From positions 806,001 through 870,000 of the forward strand of contig NZ_AP021861.1 in assembly GCF_009177095.1 (NCBI RefSeq): 64,000 nucleotides of DNA, given 5' to 3'. Of the stretch, positions 14,767-24,192 are shown piece by piece (position 1 is the first letter of the stretch; each line of letters starts with the position of its first letter). The notes below the pieces were generated by a model. That model ran no database searches. It was not told the DNA's origin and saw only the letters and a program-made list of their open reading frames with translations. This DNA is from Lacipirellula parvula (lineage in GTDB: Bacteria > Planctomycetota > Planctomycetia > Pirellulales > Lacipirellulaceae). The position numbers and the translations under genes were made by a program.

Positions 14767-16386
14767 CTAGCGGAGGAGCGAGTTGCCGGGTTGCGTGGCG
14801 ATGCTCGCAGCCGACGAGGGCTGCTTACTTTGCTGCACGGTGCGGATGAACTCCGGCGAGGCGGAGTCGAGCGTGAGGATCTCGCTCTGCCCCGAGCCAT
14901 CTTTGCGGCGGATGATCATGATCACTTCCGAGTCGCCGCCGCGGCGGCCCATCTCTTGGATCGCGGCCCGCTCGTCGGTCGAGAGGCTGCCGGCGTCGAC
15001 TGCCGCGGACTGCGTCGGTGCGGCAGAGGCAAATGGATTCGCAGCATTCGGCTCGCTGGTTGGCGGGACCGAGGCATTTTGGCCGCGGACTTCGAACGGT
15101 GCCGGGGCTGGCGATGGCGCGGCCGCCAGTTGTGGAGCGACGGCCATCGGCGCGGGCGCTGCGGCAGGAGGTTGGGAAGCGACTGGAGCTGGGCCGGTGG
15201 GGGTCGCCGGCGTTTGCAGCGTCGCGGTCAGTTGCAGAGCGTCGAGCTTTTGATAAATCGACTCGATCGACGAGTAGAGCCCTTCGTTCCCTTGCGGGTC
15301 GGCGGCGAAGCAAACGCCGATCAGTTGGCCCGCGGCGTTGAACAACCCGCCGCCGCTGCGGCCTTCTTCGGGGGCGCGAGCGACCTCGACGTTCGGGTGG
15401 CCTTGGTAGCGATTCACCGCGGTGATGCGGCTCTCCCAGGGAGTCGGGTTGTCGCCATGGCCGCAGCCGACGCTCGTCACGGGAGCTTCGGCCATGAGCT
15501 GCGTTTGCCGCGGAGCGATTGGCGTCACCGCGACTTGCAGGTTGCTGGTTTCAAATACGAGGAGCGCGAGGTCGCGGTCGAGATCGAAGTCGATCACTTG
15601 CCCTTGAGCGGAACCAGCCGGCTCAGCGCCGTTGGGGCCCGCGCGGAAGAGCGTGATTTGTACGGGGCCCTGCCCTTTCGACTCGCGGAACAGGTGGCCG
15701 CAAGTGAGGACGAGCGCTTTGCCGCTGCGGGCGTCGATGACCGTGCCGGTGCCAGTGCTTTGGCCGGCGGCGTCGGCGATGGTCAACCGCACCGTCGAAT
15801 TGACGAGCGGCCCTGATCCGCCGATGCCTGGCGGCGCTTGCGGGGCGCTGGCTGCGGGGGCGGCTTGGGCGCCGAAGGGATTCGCGACGTGCGAGGCGAC
15901 TGTTGTCGTCGTCGGCGACGACGTGGCGCTGCCAAGCGTCGTCACGCGGCCCGGCTGCGGCTGCTGAGTCTGGGCGAATGGGTTGGCCGCTTCCGGTGCA
16001 TTGCCGACGAGCGACACCGGCGCTTGCGTCGTCTGCAGCGGCGTGCTGGGCGTTTGCGCCGCGATCGCCGTCGCCTTGTGAATCATTTCCACGAGTTGTT
16101 CGTGCGTTGTGCCGCCGACGAGCCGAGCGTATTCCTTGCCGTCGACGAATACGAGGAACGTCGGGAACCGATCAACGCGATATTGATCGCAGGCTTGCGG
16201 CTGGCTCGTCGCATCGACCTGGCGAACGGCGTAGCCTTCCGAGGCAAGGCGCTGGATCACGGGACGCATCCGCGCACAGGGGCCGCAGTTTTGCGTGGTG
16301 AATTCGATGAGCACCGTTTCGGCGAGCGCTTGGGCGCCGGCAAGTGAAACGATGAGCGTGAGAGCAAGTGTACGCAGCCAGACCAT
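14767..16386 (-). CDS. Exported thioredoxin-fold plus trypsin-like serine protease fusion, 539 aa
   Basis: A signal peptide (residues 1-22) leads into a thioredoxin domain with CGPC at 34-37 and a cis-Pro region RFPTFLVFVDG. A Pro/Ala/Gln linker follows. The second domain is chymotrypsin-fold: TGTGTVIDA, TCGH (His near 228), DLDRDLALLVF (Asp near 270) and GRSGGG (Ser near 342), so the triad is complete. The last 150 residues are Pro/Ala-rich with a possible C-terminal helix. It should act outside the cytoplasmic membrane. The combination could couple disulfide redox control to proteolysis; that link is inference. Confidence 0.8.
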   Translation of the reverse strand: MVWLRTLALTLIVSLAGAQALAETVLIEFTTQNCGPCARMRPVIQRLASEGYAVRQVDATSQPQACDQYRVDRFPTFLVFVDGKEYARLVGGTTHEQLVEMIHKATAIAAQTPSTPLQTTQAPVSLVGNAPEAANPFAQTQQPQPGRVTTLGSATSSPTTTTVASHVANPFGAQAAPAASAPQAPPGIGGSGPLVNSTVRLTIADAAGQSTGTGTVIDARSGKALVLTCGHLFRESKGQGPVQITLFRAGPNGAEPAGSAQGQVIDFDLDRDLALLVFETSNLQVAVTPIAPRQTQLMAEAPVTSVGCGHGDNPTPWESRITAVNRYQGHPNVEVARAPEEGRSGGGLFNAAGQLIGVCFAADPQGNEGLYSSIESIYQKLDALQLTATLQTPATPTGPAPVASQPPAAAPAPMAVAPQLAAAPSPAPAPFEVRGQNASVPPTSEPNAANPFASAAPTQSAAVDAGSLSTDERAAIQEMGRRGGDSEVIMIIRRKDGSGQSEILTLDSASPEFIRTVQQSKQPSSAASIATQPGNSLLR

Positions 16387-17269
16387 TGCTTCCCTCCATG
16401 GATGCTTCGGTCAGGGCGGTTGAGCGTGAACTCGTCCGCAGTGTCGTGGCAGGTCGGGGCGGCAGGAAGCGCGGGCCGCGGGCAGAGGCTCGTCGCGTCC
16501 GCAGGATGGTTGCCTGCGAGGCGGCGGCGTCAACGCGCGACTACTTCCGTGTCGTCCGGTCGACCTGTCGGCGCCAACCATGTTGCGTGCGAGTGAAAAT
16601 CCTTTTCACGGTCGCAGGCAGATTGGCAGCCTGTCAGTTTTGGGAGTACGTCAGTGTGGCCGTTTCAGCGCGGCGGGAGCTCTTGCCTCCACCGCGCGGG
16701 CCAATTTGTCCAAGATTCGTAATTCTTACAAGGGCAACCATTGGCGAGCGTCCGCGAGATTGCGGCGATTCACCAGAGTTGCCGGGGTTTCTGCTCGTTG
16801 CCGCGAGGATGCTAGCGGCGAGGAGTCGATTCGCAGCGATCAAATTGCATATCGCGTGCCGTGAGCTGCGCGAGCCGCGGCGGCGTGAACCTGCGGCGCT
16901 GGAAAAGGCTCTGTTTTCCGAGCGAAACGGTTCGCGCGGCGTGGACTCCCGAGCGGTCGCCGTCGCCGGTAGAATGGCCGCTTCCAAGGCGTTGCCTAGG
17001 AGGGTTTTTTTGTGGGAGGCGTCTCCGACGCCGATACCTGTTACCACCACAGGCGATTGTGGTGGCTCGAAGTTGCTTCGGGGTCGGAGACCCCTCCCAC
17101 AGATTTTTTGAGTAGCCGTCGCTTCTTGTAGTGGCTGTGCGTGCTAGCAGTGAGCTGCTGCGAGGGGCTGCCCGGACCGCGTGGCGGTCCGGCTAGTTTG
17201 AGATGAATTGTTTGTAAGCGTTTTGATTTCGCCGATCACGGATCACCAGTCACCGACCACTCCCCCGCC
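16387..17269. other. Gene-free stretch, about 880 bp
   Basis: The longest frame here (plus strand, 16368-17111) is Arg/Ala-rich with no domain and appears spurious, as does the minus-strand frame 16634-17050. A GTGGGAGG palindromic element occupies 17011-17101. The rest must include the promoters of the protease gene (left) and metG (right). No structured RNA was recognised. Confidence 0.4.
17011..17101. repeat. Nested inverted repeat, GTGGGAGG family
   Basis: Outer arms TGTGGGAGGCGTCTCCGAC and GTCGGAGACCCCTCCCACA enclose an inner hairpin CCACCAC...GTGGTGG (about 17044-17067). This is again a palindrome within a palindrome, 169 bp upstream of metG. No second copy was found in this window. 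Confidence 0.65.
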
Positions 17270-19321
17270 ATGCCCCGTCGCCTGCTCGTCACCTCTGCCC
17301 TCCCCTACGCCAACGGCCATATTCATATTGGCCATCTGGTCGAGTACATCCAGACCGACATCTGGGTGCGGTTCCAGAAGCTGTTTGGGAACGACTGCCG
17401 CTACATGTGCGCTGACGACACGCACGGCACGGCGATCATGATTCGCGCGCGGCAGGAAGGCCGCAGCGAAGAAGAGGTGATCGCCGACATGCAGGCGGCG
17501 CACGAGCAAGACTTCGCCGGCTTCGGCATCGAGTTCGACAACTATGGGAGCACCCATAGCGAAGAGAACCGCGCGCTCTGCCATGAGATTTGGTCCGCGA
17601 TTCGCAAAGCGAATCTCGTGAAGGAAGAGTCGGTCGAGCAGCTGTTCGATCCCCAGGCGGGGACGTTCCTGGCCGACCGCTTTGTCCGCGGCACCTGCCC
17701 GAAGTGCAAGTCGGCCGATCAACCGGGGGACAATTGCAGCGTTTGCGGCCACCACTACACGCCGATCGAGCTGATTGATCCGGTGAGTACGCTCACGGGA
17801 GCGAAGCCAGAGGTGCGCTCGGCGCTGCACTTGTTCATCGAGCTAGAGAAGCTGCACGGCTTCCTGGCCGAGTGGACGCAATCGGGCGATCACCTGCAGC
17901 CGGAGATCGCTAACTACCTGCAGGGTCACTTCCTCGGCGACCCGCTCCGCGATTGGGACATCTCGCGGCCGGCGCCTTATTTCGGGTTCGAGATTCCCGA
18001 CAGCCCCGGCAACTACTGGTACGTTTGGTTCGATGCGCCGATCGGCTACATCGCCAGCACATGGCAGTGGTGCAAGCGGAACGGCCAGAAGCTCGACGAT
18101 TGGTGGAAGTCGCCCGACTGCGAAGTCCATCATTTCATCGGCAAGGATATCACTTACTTCCACACGCTCTTCTGGCCCGGGATGTTGAAGACGGCCGGCT
18201 TTAGCTTGCCGACGAAGGTTCACATCCACGGCTTTCTCACCGTCGATGGCGAGAAGATGTCGAAGAGCAAAGGGACGTTCGTCCGTGCTCGCACCTACTT
18301 GAACCACCTCGATCCGTCGTACCTGCGGTACTTTTACGCGACGAAGCTGTCGTCGCGGGTCGACGATCTCGACATGGCGATCGACGAGTTCATCGCGAAG
18401 GTGAATACCGATCTCGTGAACAAGGTTGTCAATCTTGCGAGCCGGACGGCGAAGTTCGTCGAGAAGACGGGCTTGTCGGCAAAGTATCCCGACGACGGCG
18501 GGCTATTCGCTGCGGCCGCCGCCGCGGGCGACGAGATTGCCGCTGCGTACGAAGAGTGCGATTTCAACAAGGCGATGCGGCTGATCGTGGCGCTTGCCGA
18601 TCGCGCGAACCCGTTCGTCGAAGAGAACAAGCCGTGGGAACTGCGGAAAGATCCGGCCAACGCCGAGCGTTTGCAAGATGTCTGCACGATCGCGCTCAAT
18701 TTGTTCCGCCAACTGGCCATTTACCTCGCCCCGGTGTTGCCGAAGCTCGCGCAACAGACGGGCGATTTGCTCAACGATCCGATTACCTCTTGGAAGCAAG
18801 CTGCGACGCCGCTGGTCGGCACGCCCGTTGCCAAGTTCACTCACATGCTCCAGCGCGTTGAAGAAAAGGACCTGCTCGCGATGATTGAAGAAAGCAAAGA
18901 AGAAGCTGCCGCCGCCACCCCTCCTGCTCCCGCCGGCGGCGCTGCCGACAAGTGGAACGACTCGGGCGACGCCCTCGCCGCGGAACCGCTCGCGCCGGAA
19001 TGCACGATCGACGATTTTGCGAAGGTCGACCTCCGCGTCGCCCGCATCATCTCGGCGGAAGAAGTTCCCGATGCCCGCAAACTGCTGAAGCTGCAACTAA
19101 GCCTCGGCGGCGGCGTGACGAAGCAAGTCTTCGCCGGCATCAAGGCGTACTACGAGCCGGAGCAACTGGTCGGCCGGCTGGTGGTGTGCGTGGCGAACCT
19201 CGCGCCGCGGACGATGAAGTTCGGCGTGAGCGAGGGAATGATCGCCGCGGCGGGGGGCGGGACGGAGGCTTATTTGCTGACGCCTGATTCGGGCGCGAAG
19301 CCTGGGCATCGGTTGCACTAA
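17270..19321 (+). CDS. metG: Methionyl-tRNA synthetase
   Basis: MetG charges tRNA-Met and the initiator tRNA. The catalytic core has HIGH at residues 19-22 ([10 protein letters not shown]) and KMSKS at 329-333. A zinc-binding insert with CPKC...CSVC (about 143-161) marks the E. coli-like class. An anticodon-binding helical domain follows. The C-terminal 110 residues form an EMAP/Trbp111-type tRNA-binding domain ([27 protein letters not shown]), as in dimeric MetRS. Its 683 residues are normal. It is transcribed rightward, followed about 90 bp later by the propeller gene. Confidence 0.97.
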   Translation: MPRRLLVTSALPYANGHIHIGHLVEYIQTDIWVRFQKLFGNDCRYMCADDTHGTAIMIRARQEGRSEEEVIADMQAAHEQDFAGFGIEFDNYGSTHSEENRALCHEIWSAIRKANLVKEESVEQLFDPQAGTFLADRFVRGTCPKCKSADQPGDNCSVCGHHYTPIELIDPVSTLTGAKPEVRSALHLFIELEKLHGFLAEWTQSGDHLQPEIANYLQGHFLGDPLRDWDISRPAPYFGFEIPDSPGNYWYVWFDAPIGYIASTWQWCKRNGQKLDDWWKSPDCEVHHFIGKDITYFHTLFWPGMLKTAGFSLPTKVHIHGFLTVDGEKMSKSKGTFVRARTYLNHLDPSYLRYFYATKLSSRVDDLDMAIDEFIAKVNTDLVNKVVNLASRTAKFVEKTGLSAKYPDDGGLFAAAAAAGDEIAAAYEECDFNKAMRLIVALADRANPFVEENKPWELRKDPANAERLQDVCTIALNLFRQLAIYLAPVLPKLAQQTGDLLNDPITSWKQAATPLVGTPVAKFTHMLQRVEEKDLLAMIEESKEEAAAATPPAPAGGAADKWNDSGDALAAEPLAPECTIDDFAKVDLRVARIISAEEVPDARKLLKLQLSLGGGVTKQVFAGIKAYYEPEQLVGRLVVCVANLAPRTMKFGVSEGMIAAAGGGTEAYLLTPDSGAKPGHRLH

Positions 19322-19412
19322 TCGTGACGGTGGTACAGCCCTGGGCAAGCTTGCCCAGGGCTAAGGGGGCGACCGACGCGATAGTCACTCGACTCTGCAT
19401 GGAGTTCTCATC

Positions 19413-20522
19413 ATGAGCGGCGTTCGGGTTCTTGTCGGCACGCGCAAGGGGGCGTTTATCCTCACGTCCGACGGCCATCGACAGAAGTGGGACGTCTCGG
19501 GCCCTCACTTCGGCGGGTGGGAGATCTACCACATGAAGGGCTCGCCGGTCGATCCGAACAGGATCTATGCGTCGCAATCGAGCAGTTGGTTCGGGCAGGT
19601 GATCCAGCGTTCGAGCGACGGCGGCAAGACGTGGGAGCCGGTCGGCAATCAGTTTGCCTACGAGGGGGATCCCGGCACGCACCAGTGGTACGACGGCACG
19701 CCTCACCCGTGGGAGTTCAAACGGGTGTGGCATTTGGAGCCGTCGCTCACCGATGCGGACGAGGTGTACGCCGGCGTCGAGGATGCGGCGATCTTCCGCT
19801 CGCGCGACGGCGGGCAGTCGTGGCAAGAACTCCCCGGCCTGCGAGCGTGCCAGGGGCCGAAGTGGCAGCCGGGCGCCGGCGGGATGTGCCTCCACACGAT
19901 TCTGCTTGATCCGCAGAATCCGCTGCGGATCTTCATCGCCATCTCCGCGGCCGGCGCGTTCCGCACCGACGACGGCGGCCTAACGTGGCGGCCGATCAAC
20001 CAAGGGCTCCGCTCCGAATACATTCCCGACCCCAACGCCGAGATCGGCCACTGCGTTCATCGGATCGCATTTCATCCGTCGCGGCCCGACGTGCTGTTCA
20101 TGCAGAAGCATTGGGACGTCATGCGGAGCGACAACGCCGGCGACTTGTGGCGCGAGGTGAGCGGCAACCTGCCGAGCGACTTTGGCTTTCCGATCGACGT
20201 GCACGCTCACGAGCCGGAGACGATTTACGTCGTGCCGATCAAGAGCGACTCGGAGCATTACCCGCCGGAAGGGAAGCTGCGGGTGTATCGCAGCCGCACT
20301 GGCGGCGGCGAGTGGGAGGCGCTCACCAACGGGCTGCCGCAGCAAGATTGCTATGTGAACGTGCTACGCGACGCGATGGCGGTCGATCGCTGCGATCCGT
20401 GCGGCGTCTACTTCGGCACGACCGGCGGGCAGGTCTATGCGTCGCCCGATGGCGGCGACACGTGGTCGGCGATTGTGCGCGATTTGCCGGCGGTCACTTC
20501 GGTGGAAGTTCAAACTCTCTAA
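19413..20522 (+). CDS. BNR/Asp-box beta-propeller protein (sialidase-like fold)
   Basis: The 369-residue protein has repeated Asp-box motifs of the S-x-D-x-G-x-T-W type: [11 protein letters not shown] near 68, [11 protein letters not shown] near 131, [11 protein letters not shown] near 184, and [11 protein letters not shown] near the end. This indicates a seven-bladed propeller as in sialidases and VPS10/photosynthesis-stability proteins. There is no signal peptide, so it is likely cytoplasmic, and classic sialidase catalytic residues are not evident. It lies 35 bp upstream of a MoaD/ThiS-like gene, so the two are probably co-transcribed. Confidence 0.8.
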   Translation: MSGVRVLVGTRKGAFILTSDGHRQKWDVSGPHFGGWEIYHMKGSPVDPNRIYASQSSSWFGQVIQRSSDGGKTWEPVGNQFAYEGDPGTHQWYDGTPHPWEFKRVWHLEPSLTDADEVYAGVEDAAIFRSRDGGQSWQELPGLRACQGPKWQPGAGGMCLHTILLDPQNPLRIFIAISAAGAFRTDDGGLTWRPINQGLRSEYIPDPNAEIGHCVHRIAFHPSRPDVLFMQKHWDVMRSDNAGDLWREVSGNLPSDFGFPIDVHAHEPETIYVVPIKSDSEHYPPEGKLRVYRSRTGGGEWEALTNGLPQQDCYVNVLRDAMAVDRCDPCGVYFGTTGGQVYASPDGGDTWSAIVRDLPAVTSVEVQTL

Positions 20523-20557
20523 CGCAGCGGCGGCGTTTGTGCGCCGATTTCTCAGTC

Positions 20558-20854
20558 ATGGTTCGCGTCATCTTGCCGCTGCATTTGCGAACGCTCGCCC
20601 GCGTTGACGGCGAGGTCGAGGTCGCCGTTGAAGGGGCTCCGACGCAGCGGACGATTCTCGACGCGCTCGAAGCTCGCTATCCGATGCTCCGCGGCACGAT
20701 CCGCGAGCATGGCACGCAGCAGCGGCGGGCGTTCCTGCGGTTCTTCGCTTGCAACGAAGACGTTTCGCATCAGTCGCCTGATGAACCACTCCCCTCCCCC
20801 GTCGCGGCGGGCGTCGAACCGTTCATGGTCGTCGGCGCCATCTCCGGGGGCTGA
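20558..20854 (+). CDS. MoaD/ThiS-family ubiquitin-like protein, 98 aa
   Basis: The ATG at 20558 starts a small beta-grasp protein (VRVILPLHLRTLARVDGEVEV) that ends in AISGG. The terminal Gly-Gly is the hallmark of MoaD/ThiS sulfur carriers, which are adenylated by an E1-like enzyme. Internal DALEARYPMLRGTI is typical of MoaD. No moaE or thiF is nearby, so it may serve a purpose other than molybdopterin synthesis, possibly with the adjacent propeller protein. Confidence 0.82.
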   Translation: MVRVILPLHLRTLARVDGEVEVAVEGAPTQRTILDALEARYPMLRGTIREHGTQQRRAFLRFFACNEDVSHQSPDEPLPSPVAAGVEPFMVVGAISGG

Positions 20855-20961
20855 AGCGTCCGCTCTCAAATTTCTGCGTTGCAGTTCGCGCTGCCCATCG
20901 CTTGATCCTTCACTGCCGTGGCGACTTGCTCACGTCGCGGCCCAGCTTGAAGGAGTTTGCG

Positions 20962-21792
20962 ATGAAGGTTCGTTGTTTCGCGTTGTTGGCCTTGTGCGTT
21001 TCCCTGGCGACGGCGCCGCTCGCGCAGGCCGCGACGATCATGCTCGGCGCCAGCAAAGATGCATCGATCTTCCAAAACAATGTTGGCAACAGCAGCGGCG
21101 CCGGCAACGGGTTGATTGCCGGCACGAATGCTCAGAGTTCGCCGCGACGGGGGGCGATTGCGTTCGATATTGCGGGCGCCCTGCCCGCGGGGGCGATCAT
21201 TCAGGATGTGAAACTGCACCTCACGCTGGCGAGCGTCGCCGGCAGTGGCGGCGGCGACGGCGGGAACTCGCCGACGAACGTGACGGTCGACTTGCGTCGG
21301 CTGACGAAGGATTGGGGCGAAGGGACGACGCTGCAGCAGATGCCGCCGACCGACAACGTCGGCGGCCAGGGCCAAGGCGCGGTCGCCGGCAATGGCGATG
21401 CGACGTGGAACTCGAACTTTCACGGCACGTCGCTCTGGACCACTCCCGGCGGCGACTTCGCGTCGCCGAGCGCTTCGCAACTCATCGACGCGCTGACGAA
21501 CGTCGCGAAAACATGGACGAGCGCGGCGATGATCACCGACGTGCAGTCGTGGCTCACAAACCCCAGCGGCAATTTTGGTTGGATGCTTGTGAACCAAAGC
21601 GAAGCGGCGTCGAGTACGGCACGGACGTTTTACTCGAGCGAAGTCGCGACGGCGGCGTTCCATCCGCAGTTGGAGATTACCTACGCGACCGCGACCGTGC
21701 CGGAGCCGGGGACGATTGTGCTGGGACTGGCGGCGAGCGGGTGCTGCTTGTTAGTTGCTCGCAGAAGGCGGACGGAAAACCTGGAAGCTTGA
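20962..21792 (+). CDS. Exported PEP-CTERM protein with DNRLRE-like domain
   Basis: The ATG at 20962 follows AAGGAG at 20950-20955. A signal peptide (MKVRCFALLALCVSLATAPLAQAA) precedes a strand-rich domain of the DNRLRE/carbohydrate-binding type (ATIMLGASKDASIFQNN; GAIAFDIAG). The C-terminus is a sorting signal: VPEPG, a hydrophobic stretch, then RRRR. Exosortase would cleave and process it at the envelope. An efficient terminator follows. A longer ATG at 20902 would hide the signal peptide and is rejected. Confidence 0.85.
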   Translation: MKVRCFALLALCVSLATAPLAQAATIMLGASKDASIFQNNVGNSSGAGNGLIAGTNAQSSPRRGAIAFDIAGALPAGAIIQDVKLHLTLASVAGSGGGDGGNSPTNVTVDLRRLTKDWGEGTTLQQMPPTDNVGGQGQGAVAGNGDATWNSNFHGTSLWTTPGGDFASPSASQLIDALTNVAKTWTSAAMITDVQSWLTNPSGNFGWMLVNQSEAASSTARTFYSSEVATAAFHPQLEITYATATVPEPGTIVLGLAASGCCLLVARRRRTENLEA

Positions 21793-21814
21793 TGTTCAAG
21801 CGTGCAACTCGGCG

Positions 21815-21852
21815 AGCCGTGGCGACCTCAAGCTGGTCGCCGCGGCTTTTTT
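21815..21852 (+). terminator. Rho-independent terminator of the PEP-CTERM gene
   Basis: AGCCGTGGCGACC pairs with GGTCGCCGCGGCT around TCAAGCT and is followed by six T residues. It lies 23 bp after the stop at 21792. Confidence 0.85.
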
Positions 21853-21891
21853 CATGACTAAAGATTTCAGACCCCAGCGTCCGTCAATTCG

Positions 21892-23445
21892 TCAATCGCT
21901 AAACCTCGAGGGGAGTGCATTCTCGATCAGCGGTTCGTCGCCGTAGATGACGCGTCGCATGGGCGTGGCGAAGTTGGAAAGGTTGATGCTTCCGGGGCCG
22001 GCGTTGATGAACTCGTCCTGGTACCTGGGCGTGACGCGCGAGTCGGCATGCAACGCTAATTTCGCTCGCGTTAACGCCGTCGGCACTTTCACGACCAGAA
22101 AGGTCTTGCCGCCCCGAGCGATCAGATTGGTGGCGCCATTCCAGTACGTTGGTTTCTCGTCACCGTTGGGGATCTGGCCGCTCACGTCGAATTCGCCGTA
22201 GTAACTGACCGGTCCTTTCGCTTGGCGGCGATCGATCCATTCGAATTCAACGTCGACGTGCGGTTCCGCTTGGATGGTTCGTTCGACGGTTCCCGACGAT
22301 TCTGGGAGCGTGATCTTCTGATTGACGAAGACTGCTTGCACGTCGCGGGAATTGACTTCGTCTGCTGCATTCCGGCGTCTCGCGTCGATCGACATCGTGA
22401 ACGTGCCAGGCGACATAGGCGCGAACTCGTAGGAGCCGTCGGCTGCGGAAGTCGCCGTGCGTCCCGCGTGCGGACCGTGACGATTCGACGTGGTGAGATG
22501 GACGCCAGCCAATGGGGCTCCAAGTGCGTCGACGACGCGGCCCTTGAGGACGACCCCTTCGCGGAACTGCAACGTGCCAAAGTCGAGCACGCCGGCGGAT
22601 TCGTTGATGCGAAGCGAATCTTTGCGGCCGTTGGCTTCTACCTCGAATGGAGCGTAGCGGACCAGCGGGTGGGTCTTGTCCTTCTCCTGCAGGTGTGAAG
22701 TTTTGATTGCTTCGAATCCGAGGCCTGTGGTGCCGATACGCACCCAATGCCGCACGTCCGAGGGAGGAACTGCGATCGAGAACGAGCCATCGTCGCGCGT
22801 CACCACCGAAGCGTGCCAGTTGGGCCATTGGCCGCGGTCCCACGAGTTGTAAATTCTCGGGGAATCGTCGCCCTCTTTGAAAGGCGACTCGTTGTAGATA
22901 TAGACGCCGACTTTCAGCCTTACCGCAGCCGCAGGTTCGCCAGTCGGCGTCAACAACTTGCCGGTAACGTTCGTACCGCGCCACAGACGGATCTTGCGTC
23001 GTTCGTCGTCATTGCCACCAGCGACCGTGCCATCATTATCCTCGTCGAATCCTCCAACGATGGGCCATCTGTAGGTCCACCACTTCGGGGAGGCGGAGTG
23101 AACGGTCGTCACCTCGCCAGGTAACAGAGGGATTTGGATGTTGCCCGAGTCGTCGGAAGTCAGCTCGATGTTTTGCGACGGTTCGTCCGGGTGTTTCTTG
23201 ACGTTGACGGCGACGGTGACGCCTTTGAGAGGAGTCTTTGATCTGGCTTCGACGAGCGTTACTTGCCACAGCTTGGGCTCTGGCGCTGCAGCAGCGCGTG
23301 CAGGTTCGGCGTTTGCGGCGGGCTCCTCGGCGCTCACTGCTGGCGGAAAGCCGGTGATGATGAGGGTGAGTAGCAATCCGGCAGCGAGCGCTCCCGCGAT
23401 GTTGCGGGAACTCATTGCAGAAAGGCAGCGAAGAGGAGCGGGCAT
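21892..23445 (-). CDS. Exported protein with carboxypeptidase-regulatory-like domains, 517 aa
   Basis: A signal sequence is present (AGALAAGLLLTLIITGFPPAVSA near 17-39). The product then contains at least three Ig/transthyretin-like modules with motifs such as LVEARSKTPLKGVTVAV, GKLLTPTGEPAAAVRLKVG, and GRVVDALGAPLAGVHLTTSNRHG followed by ADGSYEFAPMSPGTFTMSI. This is the CarboxypepD_reg / DUF4198-like pattern frequent in planctomycete cell-surface proteins. No enzyme domain is seen. It may start at an internal ATG at residue 11; the signal peptide tolerates either. Confidence 0.7.
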   Translation of the reverse strand: MPAPLRCLSAMSSRNIAGALAAGLLLTLIITGFPPAVSAEEPAANAEPARAAAAPEPKLWQVTLVEARSKTPLKGVTVAVNVKKHPDEPSQNIELTSDDSGNIQIPLLPGEVTTVHSASPKWWTYRWPIVGGFDEDNDGTVAGGNDDERRKIRLWRGTNVTGKLLTPTGEPAAAVRLKVGVYIYNESPFKEGDDSPRIYNSWDRGQWPNWHASVVTRDDGSFSIAVPPSDVRHWVRIGTTGLGFEAIKTSHLQEKDKTHPLVRYAPFEVEANGRKDSLRINESAGVLDFGTLQFREGVVLKGRVVDALGAPLAGVHLTTSNRHGPHAGRTATSAADGSYEFAPMSPGTFTMSIDARRRNAADEVNSRDVQAVFVNQKITLPESSGTVERTIQAEPHVDVEFEWIDRRQAKGPVSYYGEFDVSGQIPNGDEKPTYWNGATNLIARGGKTFLVVKVPTALTRAKLALHADSRVTPRYQDEFINAGPGSINLSNFATPMRRVIYGDEPLIENALPSRFSD

Positions 23446-23677
23446 TTCAGACCTCGGCGGCTTGAAGAGGTCTCGATTCTAACGAACGCAGCGAGGTTAC
23501 GTCTTCGCCAGTTCGTATGGGGCGGCGATTTGCAGTCGGTGGAGGAACTCGCAACTCGTTGTTGCGCTTTAGCCCTAGGCTCCGCCCGGGGGTAGTCGTA
23601 CGCGGGGCGAAGTCTATCGGGGTGGTTGCCGACCCCCGGGCAAAGCCCGGGGCTAGATGGACTGTTGCCGTAATGAT

Positions 23678-24088
23678 CTATCCCAGGAATCGGGCCAGTC
23701 GTTGCTGCAAGGCAGGCAGCTTCGCCTTGCGGGTTTGGCATTCCCACACCACGAGCACGCTCCAGCCGAGGCGGCGGAGTTTGCGGAGATTTGATCGGTC
23801 GCGGGCGACGTTGCGGTCGAACTTCGCTTGCCAGTAGTCGACGCGCGTCGCCGGCGTGGACTGGCCGGCGGCGCAGGCGTGGCGGTGCCAGAAGCAGCCG
23901 TGGATGAAGATCGCTTTGCTGAGTCGCGGCAGGACGACGTCGGGTTTGCCGGGCAGGTCGCTGCCGTGGAGGCGGTAGCGGAATCCCATGCCGTGCACGA
24001 GGCGGCGGACGATAAGTTCCGGCGTCGTGTCGCCGCTCTTCACCGCCCGCATGACGCGGCTGCGCTCGGCGGGGGTGAATTGGTCCAT
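23678..24088 (-). CDS. vsr: Very short patch repair endonuclease
   Basis: Vsr nicks DNA 5' of the T in T:G mismatches that arise when 5-methylcytosine deaminates. Its 136 residues include the family signatures RSRVMRAVKSGDTTPEL, GFRYRLHGSDLPGKPDVVLPR (active-site Asp), the FIHGCFWHRHAC zinc/metal segment and LGWSVLVVWEC. It lies immediately downstream of a C5-cytosine methyltransferase gene on the same strand, the classical dcm-vsr pairing, though a repeat now separates them. Confidence 0.95.
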   Translation of the reverse strand: MDQFTPAERSRVMRAVKSGDTTPELIVRRLVHGMGFRYRLHGSDLPGKPDVVLPRLSKAIFIHGCFWHRHACAAGQSTPATRVDYWQAKFDRNVARDRSNLRKLRRLGWSVLVVWECQTRKAKLPALQQRLARFLG

Positions 24089-24092
24089 CGGA

Positions 24093-24192
24093 GGGTTCAG
24101 GTGTTGGGGTTCGGGGTTCAGGAAGAGGAATTAGGAGTCAGGATGCGGCGATAGGTTTTTTGCCGAACCCTGAACCCTGACCGCTGAACCCT
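24093..24192. repeat. Paired-arm repeat (GGTTCAGG / CCTGAACC words) overlapping a coding end
   Basis: The words GGTTCAG and GGGGTTCAGG at the left face CCGAACCCTGAACCCTGA and CGCTGAACCC at the right. The right arm encodes the last residues (FSGQGSGFGKKP) and the stop of the methyltransferase. The left arm lies just upstream of vsr. It looks like an insertion of a word-type repeat at the 3' end of the methyltransferase gene. Confidence 0.65.

Noticed and set aside
14686-15816. 376-codon plus-strand frame antisense to the thioredoxin-protease gene
   Set aside because: Shadow of a well-supported gene; Arg/Gly-rich composition with no motifs.
16368-17111. 247-codon plus-strand open frame after the protease gene
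   Set aside because: Arg/Ala-rich, crosses a palindromic repeat, has no domain; long frames of this kind are expected by chance in GC-rich DNA.
19413-20522. True sialidase function for the propeller protein
   Set aside because: Asp-boxes show the fold only; no signal peptide and no clear catalytic Arg triad or Tyr/Glu pair.
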